Assembly: GCA_000149265.1 (NCBI GenBank)
Contig: CH003181.1
Coordinates: 30,212-94,211, forward strand
DNA length: 64,000 nucleotides
Direction of reading: 5' to 3'
From: Ciona savignyi
Lineage: Eukaryota; Chordata; Ascidiacea; Phlebobranchia; Cionidae
Within the stretch, counting starts at the first letter, position 1, and every line of letters begins with the position of its first letter. The notes under the pieces were generated by a model. It saw only the letters and a list, made by a program, of their open reading frames with translations, had not been told where the DNA came from and searched no databases. This document shows, one piece after another, positions 28,746 through 40,785 of this stretch. The translations under genes and the position numbers were made by a program.

Positions 28746-28974
28746 ATGCTTGCGGGGTGTACCGACAAGCGACCGGCTAGTTTTGATTTCGCCATGTAAT
28801 GATCAAACCGGTCCATTAGCTAATCGACCACAAATTCAGCCGGTGACAAGAGTAATTACACATGATCCATTAAAACGTATACAAAATGGGTATCGTACAT
28901 TAAGTATTTTAAGTCGGGTAGATTTAAATGAGTCGTTTGGAACTCATGTCTTTGCAGATTGCAACAAGTTGTAA
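28742..28974 (+). other. Unassigned open reading frame after a MITE
   Basis: About 76 codons open directly after a MITE end and ending in TAA, with ordinary composition (contains DPLKRIQNGYRTLSILSR). No clear acceptor or start precedes it. It could be a terminal exon, a decayed transposon fragment, or chance. Confidence 0.2.
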
Positions 28975-29185
28975 TTGCTTCTGTAACCAGTGTTTTCAAA
29001 CCGGGGAAGAATTTGCCAATAAAGGGAGAAATTTAAAACTTAAATTTTAAGAGAACTAGCCTATATTGGCATTTGATTTCTAGAATATTGGCCGGCATAA
29101 GATTGTATTTGTGCTTGTAAAAAGTATGTTTATAGCGTAAGTATTAATGTAGTTATGACCTTTAGCAAATTAGGATTGAAAAGTA

Positions 29186-29445
29186 TAGGATAGGATATTC
29201 ATGTTTATCCCCGTGAGTGAAAAACCAAAGGTGGTTAACACACGGGCAATCATCAGATCACCTTGCGCCCACCGTCGGGTTACCTAAGCTACTGCATTGT
29301 GTTGTGTATGATTCACATGTTCATTTAATTTAGCAGGACCCAATAATCCGCTGGGTTCAGGCAATGTTCGTTAAGTGCCTTGTCCAAGGACACAACCGAC
29401 TAGCTAGCGACCAGTTTCTTACCTACAACCCTCCAGTGTAAAGTG
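29186..29445 (-). repeat. Family-A SINE
   Basis: ATAGGATAGGATATTCATG to AGCGACCAGTTTCTTACC. Confidence 0.75.
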
Positions 29446-29712
29446 CATATGCTTAAATCAGTAAAGGAGAAACGTAGCAAAAAGGTTGGGAACCACTACA
29501 ATAGACAATTAGTGTTAATCTGTATGTTGTAGTTTCCAACAGAAGTTTGATCTCATTTATTCGAGTGTACAAGTAGTGTTTAATCTGCCCCGTGATATAC
29601 CAGTGGGAATTGCAGGTTAGTGTAAAACTGATTGTACAGCTTTTTAATTTGTCTTTTAACAGCTTAGTGCATTTTACGCAGTGGTATAAAACATCGTAGC
29701 AAAACTCATAAG

Positions 29713-29812
29713 NNNNNNNNNNNNNNNNNNNNNNNNNNNNNNNNNNNNNNNNNNNNNNNNNNNNNNNNNNNNNNNNNNNNNNNNNNNNNNNNNNNNNNNN
29801 NNNNNNNNNNNN
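29713..29812. other. Assembly gap (100 N) with duplicated flanks
   Basis: A 100-base N run. The ~40 bp before it and the ~40 bp after it are nearly identical (TTACGCAGTGGTATAAAACA on both sides), so the contigs probably overlap. Confidence 0.97.
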
Positions 29813-30216
29813 TTACGCAGTGGTATAAAACATCGCAGCAAAACTCTTTAAGTGTTACTAGGGATGCGCAAACCATTTGCTTCTTCGGTGAGGTGCAGTA
29901 AGTTAGGGATAACTGCTGTAAATTAAAAGTATAGGTATGTCGTCGAATAACTATCCAAAAAACGTTAGTTAACTGGAAATAGTAATGCCGAAAAAATAAT
30001 AAGTTAAGTAATAATCAACTGGAAAAACTGGCTGGAAAAAATAATAAGTGAAGTAATGCACATCGCAGTTTTTATTGTACGTCGTTTAATCAGCTGTAGA
30101 TGGTAATTTTGATCTTATTTTAGATTATACATCGATCCTACTTTGTGGTAATTAAGATTAAGGTGGTTATCAGTAATAAGGGAATCAAGAAAATGGCAAA
30201 ACTACAGAAGTTAGAA

Positions 30217-30505
30217 TAGGATATAGGAAATTCCTGTTTATCCCCGTAAATGGAAATCGCAAAAGGCGTTAGCAGGCAAGTAATCGTCAGATCACCCCGC
30301 GCCCACCGTCGGGTTATTGCAGTGTGTTGTGTATATTTAGGAGTTTTAGACGTTCCTTTAATTTGATAGAACCCATCATTCCACTAGGTTTATGTCCATT
30401 AAGTGTCTTGCCTAAGGACACAACCAACTAGCTAGTTTCCAGTTTCGAACCTATAACCTCTTGGCTAAAAGGCAACGCACTAATCCACTAAGCTAACCGG
30501 ATAAA
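30217..30505 (-). repeat. Family-A SINE
   Basis: ATAGGATATAGGAAATTCC to CACTAAGCTAACCGG. Confidence 0.7.
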
Positions 30506-31257
30506 GGTAAAATACGTTTATATAAATGAACACAGTATGTATATTAATGTAGGTATAAAAAATGACATAAATTCACCTCGAAAGCAACCTATTAATTTTA
30601 ATATACCCTTTACAATTGTTAATTTGCTACGTGTGGCGACGTTTGTAACCACCAATTATTTATTCATTTTGTGAAGAATCTAAGATCACGTGATGTAGCG
30701 TCAGGTTTAATCAGTCTTTCTCTGATTGGAAATCGATTTTTAAACGTTGGGATGTTTCACGATAATGTATAAGCCTGCGTAATACATCTTTATATATTGC
30801 TAGAAGACTGTTCAATTATTTTGAAGGAATTATTTTATATTTGTAAGTGTTGAGAAGGCTGTGTGGTGCCTGGCATCCTGCTTATCTTTGAAAGTAGCGC
30901 GTGTTGTTCGCCTTTTTAGAGCATAAACTTTATTGGGAAATTGATGATATTAAATTAATTTTTACCGAGCGTGATTTCGAACCCACGATCACTGAGACCG
31001 TAGAGAACTATATCTGTAATTATTTTCCTGCTATTCTACTTTGTCTAAAGTACCGTTATTGTACATTATATAATTGCGTAATTAAGTTTTGGTCCCCGAT
31101 TTTTTGTTAAAAAAATTGCAACCGCCATCTCAACCGTAATGTTTAAATTTCACGCTTTGTGGTTTTCAGTTACCAGGGTTTTGTTTTGTTGATTCCGTTT
31201 GACTCTTCATCGATTTTTAACCATTTTGAAAGTTTTCTAGAGTTTTGAAGCTGTTAA

Positions 31258-31794
<537 letters not shown>

Positions 31795-32365
31795 AAGCTT
31801 CCAGTCTTTATGTGAAAAATCCTCTCAACACTGTTAGGGTGGGATAGTGATTATTGCCTTTTTAACATCTCCGGGTTTTTGTAATTTGGGGACTGTACAA
31901 AAGGGTTTTTTACCAGCATCAATACTGGTTGCCTAATTGGCTTAAATTTGCTGTATTTGTTAAATATTGTTATTAATTTTAAACATTACCAACTTCCTAG
32001 TTAAACCATACGCTTTAGATTGGCCACATGCAATTTTGCTATAAAAGATTATTCTTGTTTGTTAAATATTGAAAGGGAGCTTGGAGTTGATTTCTAAAAA
32101 AAGAAACTTATCTCTGAAGTTATATATAATACAAATTTATAGTTTTTGTTGGCATTGTCTGGATAAAAACTTTACTATTTTATCTAAAAGAAAGTGTTTA
32201 GTGACACCCTGGTTTCTTTAAAATATTGGGATATTTTAAATTCAAACTAAAAAGACTGCAAAAACACAATGAAATCTTTAAAAAATGTCAACATTTTGGA
32301 ATTCACTTAGAAAAATGTTGTCGTCAACTTAAAATTATTCTTTTATTTTTGGCATTACATAAAAT

Positions 32366-32371
32366 AATAAA
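32366..32371 (+). terminator. Candidate poly(A) signal of centrin
   Basis: First clear AATAAA downstream of the centrin stop codon, about 570 bp away in AT-rich DNA, so it could be chance. Confidence 0.35.
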
Positions 32372-33329
32372 TATTGTCACACTTTGTAAAAAAAACCATA
32401 GACAATAATTTCATTCTTTATCATACTAAACCAAAAAGACTAAATTGCACTCTTCGTATTTAAGAAAAATATAACCCTAAAAGTTTTGCTTATTTTCCAA
32501 GTTTCACTAAATATTTCATAATTTTGCTGTTTTGTCATTAATGTTAAAAAATGTCTCCTATCTTATTCTCAAAACATCATAAGTTTCGTAATACCAGTGC
32601 AACTAGGTGTAATGCCTGTTTATAAGCTTCACCTGTCTAAAAGAGCCAGCCAATCCAGCAGATGGCTGTTATACAGGTCATGTTGTTTTTTCATGTTTAC
32701 CCGTGTTCCTTAAAAATGTCATTTAAACCTATTATTGCCATATTTGCTTTAAAGTTAAAAAACTGAATCTTCTATTGTTTATATGCACCAGTAGTAAGAC
32801 TGCTCCAAATAGGATTACATTTTATAACACCACATTTGAAGAAAATACTTGGTGCTACCCTATTTGCAAAGATGGTTAGTTCTAAACTTACCAACCACAA
32901 TTTGCAATGCGTTAATTCAAATAGGTATTTCAGAAATTAAAATTTTATTTTTTGAAATTTGGATTTGTGTTTTCCTACTCACTGTAAACACTTCTTTGGT
33001 TATCCACAATTGTTATTTGGTCCAATATTTCTAAACAAATTTTATTGACTCCTTATTCACTATGAAACAATGTTTTCACCATTAAACCATTTTTGGTCCC
33101 ATTTTTCATTATTAAACCATTGTTGGTCCCATTTTGACGACAGTGTGCTTCATGGGTTTACTTATTTTTGTACCTGTTTGGTTGTGAAGTTGTAGTTTTT
33201 ACCGTAGTTGAGTTTTCTAAGAAAAAAAGGTCAAAATAGAAACTATTTTGTGTTGTATTTTGAAAAAGTCTCTATTGTAGCTTAGCTCCCTTCGAATGAC
33301 AGCAAAAAGTATAAGAAAGTTAACAATCA

Positions 33330-33505
33330 TAGGATATGATATTCGTGTTTATCCCCGTAAATGAAAAAAACGAAAAGGGCGCTAATACACTGGCAATCAT
33401 TAGATCACCTTGCGCCCACGGTAGAGTTACCGGAGCTATTGCATTGCGTTTGATTTAAACGTCCCTTCAATTCGGTAGAACTCATCATTCTACTTGGTTC
33501 TTTCG
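33330..33505 (-). repeat. Family-A SINE, partial
   Basis: ATAGGATATGATATTCGTG to ATTCTACTTGGTTC; the head is missing. Confidence 0.65.
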
Positions 33506-33824
33506 TTTACGGGGCAACACACTGTTGCCAGTCGAATTCTCAATTTACGAAAGTAAGATGATTCTATAAGCACGAATAAGAGAGAAAGGCGGTTAACTAA
33601 CGAGTGTTGTAAACCTCCAAAGGACAATCTAGATTGTATTAATACGCAATACTTGTATTAATCCAGTGCACTAGACAGATCGTTCAAAATTCGTTAAATG
33701 ATATGTGTTCCACAAGATTAATGACACTCATATTTATCCCGATAAAAGAAAACATAAGCAGCTTTATCACGTGGACAGGCCGGACATATGTAGACGCTTA
33801 AGCAGCTGTTTTAACCCGAATTGT

Positions 33825-34075
33825 TAGTCTGGCGGTTTAGTACGAAGCCTTAAGGTTGCAGGTTCTGAACTGGTCGCTAGCTAGTCGGTCGTGTCCTGGG
33901 GCAATGAACTTAACGGAAATTGCCTTAACCCAGCAGTTTAATTGGTTCTACCAAATTGAAGGAAGGTGTAAATCATACACCACACACTGCAATATCTCCG
34001 GTAGCACGACGGTGGGTGCGAGGTGATCTGACGAATGCCCGTGTATTAACCCCCTTGGTTTCCCATTCAAATCTA
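33825..34075 (+). repeat. Family-A SINE
   Basis: TGTTAGTCTGGCGGTTTAG to CCTTGGTTTCCCATTC. Confidence 0.7.
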
Positions 34076-34399
34076 TAGTGCCGTAATAGTTTTAAATACC
34101 AAAAAATACTATAGTATTATATTGTATCGCAAAATATTTCCACCATTAAAAAAGTTTAAAATGTACAGCTAAATAGAGACAAAACAAAGTAAAAGTGTGT
34201 TACTACACCACTGGTGATTTCATGGTCATTCCTTTTTGTTTCCATGCAGATAAGGTTCCCTACCAGCACTGCGCACCCTGTCACAGTGCAATTTATTATC
34301 CATGACGTAACAATGGAAAGCGAACCAAACATTGTATGTACACTGGTGTTAGCAATCATGGTATAAAATTATATTAATTAGAGTCCATTATTTTTGTTC

Positions 34400-34600
34400 G
34401 GATGGGGAAAACTAAGAGGAGGGAAAGCGGAAAGGAGGGAAACTGCACATTAAAGTGAAGATTATGGCATTATAGAGTCATTTTTAAACGTGGGGTTGAA
34501 TTTAGGGTTAGTTCTGGTGTTAGAATTAGTGTTTAAATTATTTTTTGCAATTTTACTGTACAGTTTCCCTTCTTTTAGTGTTGCCCTGTTTTGATGCTTG
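34400..34600. mobile_element. MITE-C copy 3
   Basis: Arms GGAGGGAAACTGCACATTAA and CAGTTTCCCTTCTTTTAGTG enclose the reverse-orientation core (GGGTTAGTTCTGGTGTTAG). Confidence 0.6.
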
Positions 34601-36107
34601 GGTTTTTGTTACCCTATGTACATAGTATGTATGTATCCCTGAAAATACACTCATATCCATTAATCAACTGGACCAAGTCCGCGTCTTTTAAAGTGTTTTG
34701 CTCAAAGGCACAACCGACCAGCTAGCGACTGGTTTTTATTACATCACAATTCGAATGACGGTCCAACGACTATGAATAAACTAACCGACCAGAAAACAAG
34801 TTAACTTTATATTACATCTGATTAAAAACTCATACTGAGACAATTGCCACAAATACCCATCAAACCTAAGAAAATGTGCACAATTTAATACCTGCTCTAA
34901 ATTCGTGGATGCAATACAAAAATGGAAGTAGTTTTGAATTTATTCGAATAGCAGTAGTGTAATACACGAGTGATTAAATGCGAATAAATATGCAATACAC
35001 ATGAACTGCTAAATAAATGCTGTACCGTGCAAAAAATAAACTGAAAAAGTAAATGACAATTGTAAATTCAAACGTACTGGTAAGTAATATTATGGGTGAC
35101 ATTATGCCATAAAATAAGAAAGCAGTGATCACAATTAATTTCGGAATATTTAATGGGTATTGATTTTGGCGTCACTGCTAAAAAGAAATGAACATTAAAC
35201 GATAAGTTTAAAGCTATACTTAAACCATGCTTAGGTTGGGGATTTTAAATTATTTATTTAAACATCACATCTCCAGTGCTTTGTACTGTGTGATATGAAA
35301 AAGTGAACATAAAGCTTTGACAAGATCCACAAAAGCTTGCTGGCTTATATTTGTTTGATTACAGTGAGCGAACCCTTTAATAAAGACAAAAAATCTGCCT
35401 ACCAGCGTAGGACTGTTTATGTGAGTCTTGTTTTTCATTTACATACAGCTCTAAAACGGACCTATTTAAGGATCCAGAGGTCACGTGATCGGGCACAGGT
35501 TCGGTAAAAATAATTGCATTGGGTTAATCCATTAGTACTGGACCAATATATATATATTATGGTATATCCTTAGCGTATTACACGGGTAATCGTCAGATTA
35601 CTTTGCGTTCACCAACTGGTTACTGTAGCTGTCATTAAAGTGCGTTATATATTATTGAGACAATTCGCCAGTTTTTAATAATTCACTGGATTCGGGCGAT
35701 GGGTGACTTGCCCAAGGACACAACCAATGATTTATATGTCATTATAACGAGTGATATGCTATGCTGTTAACGATACGGTATTATAAATAAATAAATTGTA
35801 AATAAATTAAATAGCGGCAAATATGATTAGGAGACCAAGTGACCATATTTAGAGTTACATATTGCGTTGAACAGTGATTTCCATATGTTTGCTTTATATA
35901 AGTGCGAATTGTGTCGATATATAATTTGGCTATAAGTGCGAATTGTGTCGATATATAATCGCCAAAAAACGGACTTAACTCCGTATATTCGACTTCGACT
36001 AGTTTAACCCCCAAAGGCAACGTTTAACATTGGGAAAGCAGACGAAATAGTAGTTAGTTTCTTTACATCTAAAATAGAGATATAGGTGTTATAGGAGGTT
36101 AGTATAT

Positions 36108-36275
36108 GATAGGATGTTTATGTTTATTCCTCTAAATGGGAAAACCAACGGGATTATCAACACACGGGTAATCAACAGATCACCTCGCGCCCATCGTCGG
36201 GTTACCGGAGCTATTGCAGTGTGTTGTGTATGATAGACACGTTCCTTTAATTTGGTAGAACCCAGTAATCCACCG
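36108..36275 (-). repeat. Family-A SINE, partial, 3' of the 7TM gene
   Basis: GATAGGATGTTTATG to CCAGTAATCCACCGGG, ending about 140 bp from the receptor stop codon. Confidence 0.7.
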
Positions 36276-36418
36276 GGTCAGTAGTCATGTAGAAATTAGC
36301 AGTATTTTTGCATTATATTGCTTACGTGCAAAGCAGAGTGATCCAATTTCAGTGGTAGAACACTAAGTTTAAAATCACAGTACATCATAACAAAGTAAAC
36401 TTCATTTTTACATAAGTT

Positions 36419-37429
36419 TTAACTTTCCCGTTCCGAAGTGAGGGTTGTGAGCTCGACGGTTCGATCACGTGACTTTATCGGTACCGCCGAAGTCATGACG
36501 TCATCATCATGTGACGTAGTTGACCCGATTCGAAGGCAAGGAAGCACTCTTTCCGGCCAGTCCACGAAGGTCCCAATGACGCAGCAGATATTCAGTAACA
36601 GATTGGCGTCGGCGACTATCTGAGGGACGATGTCGATCTTTGTGACGACCCCGACCTTGACAATGACCACTATTACGTCGGAGATGACGCACACCAGGGC
36701 CAGGTAGAAGGCTCGTCGTATGACTCGCATGATATCTTCGGTCTTTCGACTCACAATTTTGGAGCGGGTTTTCATGCCCGCACGATGGCGCGCCAGAGGA
36801 TGGACGAATAGGCCAAGGAGAACGGAATGGAAGAGAAACGTAGTGATCGCTAGCGCTGCCCAGTGGTATTTATCGGGAAACGCGGTACTTTCTAATTTGC
36901 AGCCGAAATCAGTACGCCTATACCACTGGGTAGCGTCGAAAACGGCGGGATTGATGATCGCTATTGCAAACATAACCACCAATGTGGCCATGCTCAGGCC
37001 ACGCGTGCAGGGCGTGGTTAGGTGACGTGTCGTGGCGCTGACGTAGATGGATCGCTGACGTAACCACAGCAACGCGTATACAGAGATGAAAATGAAGTTG
37101 GTGAGCGTGAAGTCGATTTTGATTAAAACGTCGCAAAACTTGAGATCGCTGTTAAGGTCAAGGGAAATCTGTAGAACCTGGGATAAAAAGGTGAGCGTGC
37201 CGAACGCTGCCGCTGCTATTGTACTCTTCCGCATCATGTTTCCGTACCGCTCCTGCTTGCAGCGTCCAGGGGGTTGTTTGGGTGCCGACTTTGATCGAAT
37301 TTCGAAACACACCAGCGCCCCGGTCAAATACAACGCTATGAGGGTTGCCGTTGTGGTTACGACACCTAGCGTGCTTAATCTTGTCATCGATATACCGCCT
37401 GGTGTCGCTGCTGTGGTGTTATTGCTCAT
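36419..37429 (-). CDS. Orphan seven-transmembrane receptor-like protein (intronless ORF)
   Basis: 336-residue ORF. The N-terminus has Asn-Xaa-Thr glycosylation sites. Seven hydrophobic segments lie at about 19-43, 70-91, 101-124, 145-165, 190-213, 236-258 and 268-292. A Cys just before segment 3 (KFCDVL) and one in the second outer loop (FGCKLES) fit the usual GPCR disulfide. Segment 3 ends in LLWLRQRSIY where rhodopsin-like receptors carry DRY, so this is a divergent group. The tail is Ser/Thr/Asp-rich. The frame stays open upstream of the chosen ATG to a TAG at 37481-37483 that is itself preceded by a pyrimidine-rich tract (a possible acceptor). That extension adds two more N-glycosylation sites but no ATG, so an upstream exon is possible. 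A plasma-membrane receptor is likely; the ligand cannot be read from sequence. Confidence 0.85.
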   Translation of the reverse strand: MSNNTTAATPGGISMTRLSTLGVVTTTATLIALYLTGALVCFEIRSKSAPKQPPGRCKQERYGNMMRKSTIAAAAFGTLTFLSQVLQISLDLNSDLKFCDVLIKIDFTLTNFIFISVYALLWLRQRSIYVSATTRHLTTPCTRGLSMATLVVMFAIAIINPAVFDATQWYRRTDFGCKLESTAFPDKYHWAALAITTFLFHSVLLGLFVHPLARHRAGMKTRSKIVSRKTEDIMRVIRRAFYLALVCVISDVIVVIVKVGVVTKIDIVPQIVADANLLLNICCVIGTFVDWPERVLPCLRIGSTTSHDDDVMTSAVPIKSRDRTVELTTLTSERES

Positions 37430-37884
37430 TTCCGTTGAGTTACTCGTAAAATTCGTCCCGGAAAAGACAAACAGGTCGGACTAAAAACAGTCTGAAACGT
37501 AATTACAACGTAAATCAATTATTTAGCAAAATAAAGACAAACACGATTTAACCAGCTATCTTCCTAAGATCCCACATAAATTATTTATGTCAAATCCTAT
37601 TTTGAAACTTTTGCGCTCAAGGATTTAAGCTGACACCATCGGACAAGATAACGGTGTCGCTTATATTGCTTTAAACCGAGACGTGGTGAGTTCGATACCC
37701 TGGTTAAGCACCAACAGGCGTTACTTCAATTCGGTGTGAATTCCGAAATTAAAGTAACGATAAACAAGCAATCTGAAAGTTTCAGTAAGCGGACTGTGGG
37801 CGCAAGGTACTTTGACGGTTACACTTTTTATAAAGACTGTTGTTGTATATAACGGGCATGTGGCAATAGGTTAACGTCCACGAC

Positions 37885-37967
37885 TCTTATTTTAATTTCT
37901 ATACATAAAAAAACGGTTTTAGTGACGAGTCAAATATGGGTTCTAAACTCGGCTCGGTTAAAAAAAT
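37885..37967 (+). repeat. Family-B SINE, diverged
   Basis: CTATACATAAAAAAACGG, GTGACGAGTC, GGGTTCTAAACTCGGCTCGG and an A-run. Confidence 0.6.
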
Positions 37968-38110
37968 GATTGTGAACTTTTTGCCACCAGCCAGATATTA
38001 AAGGTTTCGGGCAAGATGCGATCCGAGTCGTGAATTAATTGTACCACAGTATCATACGAGTTTTCGGGAACCCGATATTTTCGGGCGCAGTCTTTTCTAA
38101 AACGAAGTCG
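37958..38110 (-). CDS. Candidate exon, unknown gene
   Basis: On the minus strand a TTTTTAG acceptor at 38117-38111 is followed by 50 open codons of ordinary composition (includes VPENSYDTVVQLIHDSDR). The frame ends only where a tRNA-like SINE poly(A) tail starts. A GT at 37987-37986 could serve as donor; it would join in frame (phase 0) to the acceptor upstream of the 7TM ORF. I do not recognise the peptide. It could be a 5' exon of the receptor gene, an exon of another gene, or chance. Confidence 0.25.
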   Translation of the reverse strand, partial: RLRFRKDCARKYRVPENSYDTVVQLIHDSDRILPETFNIWLVAKSSQSFF

Positions 38111-39406
38111 CTAAAAAGTAAGCTAAGCTGTTAAGCATCCATCTTAAAAACTACATTTCATCAGAATATTACTTAAACTAAATTACAACCACGAAAGCAA
38201 AGATTTACTCTAAAGCATAATCATAAAATAAGCGGCGATTCGACATTTTCCGGGTATAGCTTACAGCGTGTTAAAGGTCTCTATCTCATCTCTGGGTATT
38301 TTTTTTATTTTAAGTTTTTTTGTTCTTATCCTGTCGCTCAAAACCCTGTCATACTTTCTTACAACACTAAATGTAATTATATGGACTATGTAACTGCTTT
38401 ACGGAAACGTTTTAACAAACACTAGCAAAAAAATGTAGCTCATTAATAAATTTTACCCTGGTTTTCAATTTAAAAGTGATGTCAGGTTATTTTTACAGGC
38501 GAATGTCAATTCAATGACACTTTTTTGGAAAAGAAATACCTATGTTGCCAAACAACCTACAAAGTACAGTTTTATCTCCGCCCTTTGACATTGATTGCAG
38601 ACGAAACCTGGACACACGTCTCCATAATTCATTAGGGGATTGCGTAGTTCTACTTATCTTTGGTACAGCCGCGAGTCGGGTCGTCAATCAAAAAGTTCGT
38701 GTCCGAAACCAACCGCAACATAGTATAGGCCGTATTCTTTGGCAAAGCTAGGAAGTTGCCCGAATCCTGGGTTTTAATCATTCATAGCAATATTGCATCG
38801 TATTCAAGACACTGCATTAGCTGTGATAAATCGACTCTGGGCACGAGGTAGTCTGATGCTGCTTGTTAAAACGCCCCTTGCGTATTCCCACCATAGGGAA
38901 TTTACATGAATATTATATTCTAAAGTAGATTGTTCAAGAAAACGTTGCATATGTTGCTTCTGCTGTTAAAAATAGTGTAAGATACCTTCTTAAGATATTT
39001 CAAAAATAGAATTTTATACAAAATAGATTTTTTTCTAATTTAAATCGTATCAGCACTTACAATTAGACTCATGCTGAACAAGCAAAAACACGTTTTTTAA
39101 AGAGCTATAGGCCTAATTCTAAAGCTGCAATTATTTGACTATATTTTCATTATCGAATCGATGCTTACAAAACAAAAATTCGATCTTATTTAAGGACACA
39201 ACGAGTATCGTCAGCTGTTTAATAACACCTTACGACGTATATGCCAATCAACGTAATATACAATAATATCAACTAACATGTAACGCAAGGTCTGCTTTGT
39301 ACTGGAATTACATCATGAATAATCTACTGTAAACAAAAATCGACATAGAAATCCTGCCGAATTTAATAAAAAATGTGTAATAGTACCTGTAATAGGATTT
39401 GTCGTC
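38111..39406. other. Intergenic, AT-rich
   Basis: A partial family-A tail at 38810-38925. Nothing else recognised. Confidence 0.5.
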
Positions 39407-39500
39407 GTACGGCCGTGTGGTCGAATGGTTAAAGCGACTGCGGTTACTTACACCATCCTACTCAAAAACGGTCCAGGTGACTAGCTTATCATGGGTTGAC
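39407..39500 (+). repeat. Family-B SINE
   Basis: GTACGGCCGTGTGGTCGAATGG through AACGGTCCAGGTGACTAGC to CATGGGTTGACAAC. Confidence 0.7.
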
Positions 39501-39762
39501 AACTTAGGACAAACAATGCAAAAATGTATTAGGGTTATTTTCCTTAAACCTTTTCGTGGATTTTTTTGGTGGTTAGCCAAAAAAGGCAAAATTCTGCGTT
39601 TAACGCGAGTTGGTGATCTTAGACCGAAACCCTACGTGCAATGTGGAAATTAATCCACTTCGGGTAGTATCCGTACTAGGTGGATGCTGGCAGACACTCT
39701 TCACGAGTATCTTCACAGCGTGCAATCCACGTTTTCGGGGAGATTTACTGCATTGTTTAAGG

Positions 39763-40097
39763 CAGTGCTTCTCGATCTTTTTGACCTCGTGGCGCACCCG
39801 AGACCATTTAAAAAACGAACGGGCGCACTTTGCACGAGGAGTCAAAACAATATACCGGTACTAAATACCTAAACAATTAAGGAAAAATACTAAATTACTG
39901 TTTCTTGAGCGCTCTTGCTTTTCTAAAGTTAATGTAGAACTAACGTTACATAGGAAAAGAACGAACTAGACACTAACCATTTAGTAGTTTATGATCTATG
40001 CATACTCTGTCGTAAATTCACGAAATGCAAGTGTGGCGCACCTAGCTAACCCCTGTGGCGCACCAGTGCGCCGCGGCGCACCATTTGAGAAGCACTG
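39763..40097. mobile_element. Non-autonomous hAT element, 335 bp
   Basis: Termini CAGTGCTTCTC and GAGAAGCACTG are inverted repeats. A perfect 8-bp target duplication GTTTAAGG flanks the element (39755-39762 and 40098-40105), diagnostic of hAT. No coding capacity. The interior repeats GTGGCGCACC-like segments near the right end. Confidence 0.9.
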
Positions 40098-40465
40098 GTT
40101 TAAGGTAACCTGGCTGCATTTATTCATGCCCTCCAGCGGATGAGACTGGAGACTGTCCTGAAAAACCGTATTACTACAGAGTAGTATGATTTTCCAAGCT
40201 CAGAGTGTTGCCGTTCAAATTCGCATATTATTCCAGTAATATGATTCTAGCAGCACAGAGAGGTGAATATATGCCCCATTCATACTTAATGAATAAAGTA
40301 AGAAAAAATTGTCTTACCTTATATTCAAATAGAAATACAAAAGCAATCGTGAAAAAAACTAGTGTAAAGTAAATTCGCACTCGTGTGCTTTGTAAAATAA
40401 CTAAAAACTACGTGGAGATTTATTTTTGTTTACCTGTGTCATCCATCTGTGTTCTCGCACAAGTC

Positions 40466-40785
40466 GCTGTGGGCAAGGAGGGAAAGAGGAAAGAAGGGAA
40501 ACTGCTTATTAACTCCGGTACGGTCGTGCGAATGGTTAACGCGACCGATACAAATACCGACTCTTATACCAAAAAAACGGTCCTAGTGACGAGCCCATCA
40601 TGGGTTAAAAAAAAGGGTTAAAACTATGGAAACTAAATCTAACCATTTCCTTAATACTAATCTAAACCCCAGAAATAACCCTAACACCAACCCCAATTTT
40701 AAAAATAACTCTACTACTATAATCTTTATTTTAGTCTGCAGTTTCACGCCATCCCACTTTCCATCCTTTAATTTTCCCCGTCGCT
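40466..40785. mobile_element. MITE-C copy 4 interrupted by a family-B SINE
   Basis: Arms GGGCAAGGAGGGAAAG and CCATCCTTTAATTTTCCCC flank the core. The family-B SINE at 40525-40612 lies within the left half, so the MITE was already present when the SINE inserted. Confidence 0.65.
40525..40612 (+). repeat. Family-B SINE nested in MITE-C
   Basis: CGGTCGTGCGAATGGTTAACG, GTCCTAGTGACGAGCCCATC and an A-rich end. Confidence 0.75.

Larger units (their letters stand above)
31795..36107. other. Intergenic: centrin to the 7TM gene
   Basis: AT-rich DNA with the centrin 3'UTR, SINEs (33330, 33825, a partial one at 35560-35735) and MITE-C copy 3. Short ORFs here do not look coding. Confidence 0.55.

Noticed and set aside
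36438-37484. Plus-strand ORFs of 61-132 codons
   Set aside because: Antisense shadows of the GC-richer 7TM coding sequence; the minus frame has the helices and the conserved cysteines.
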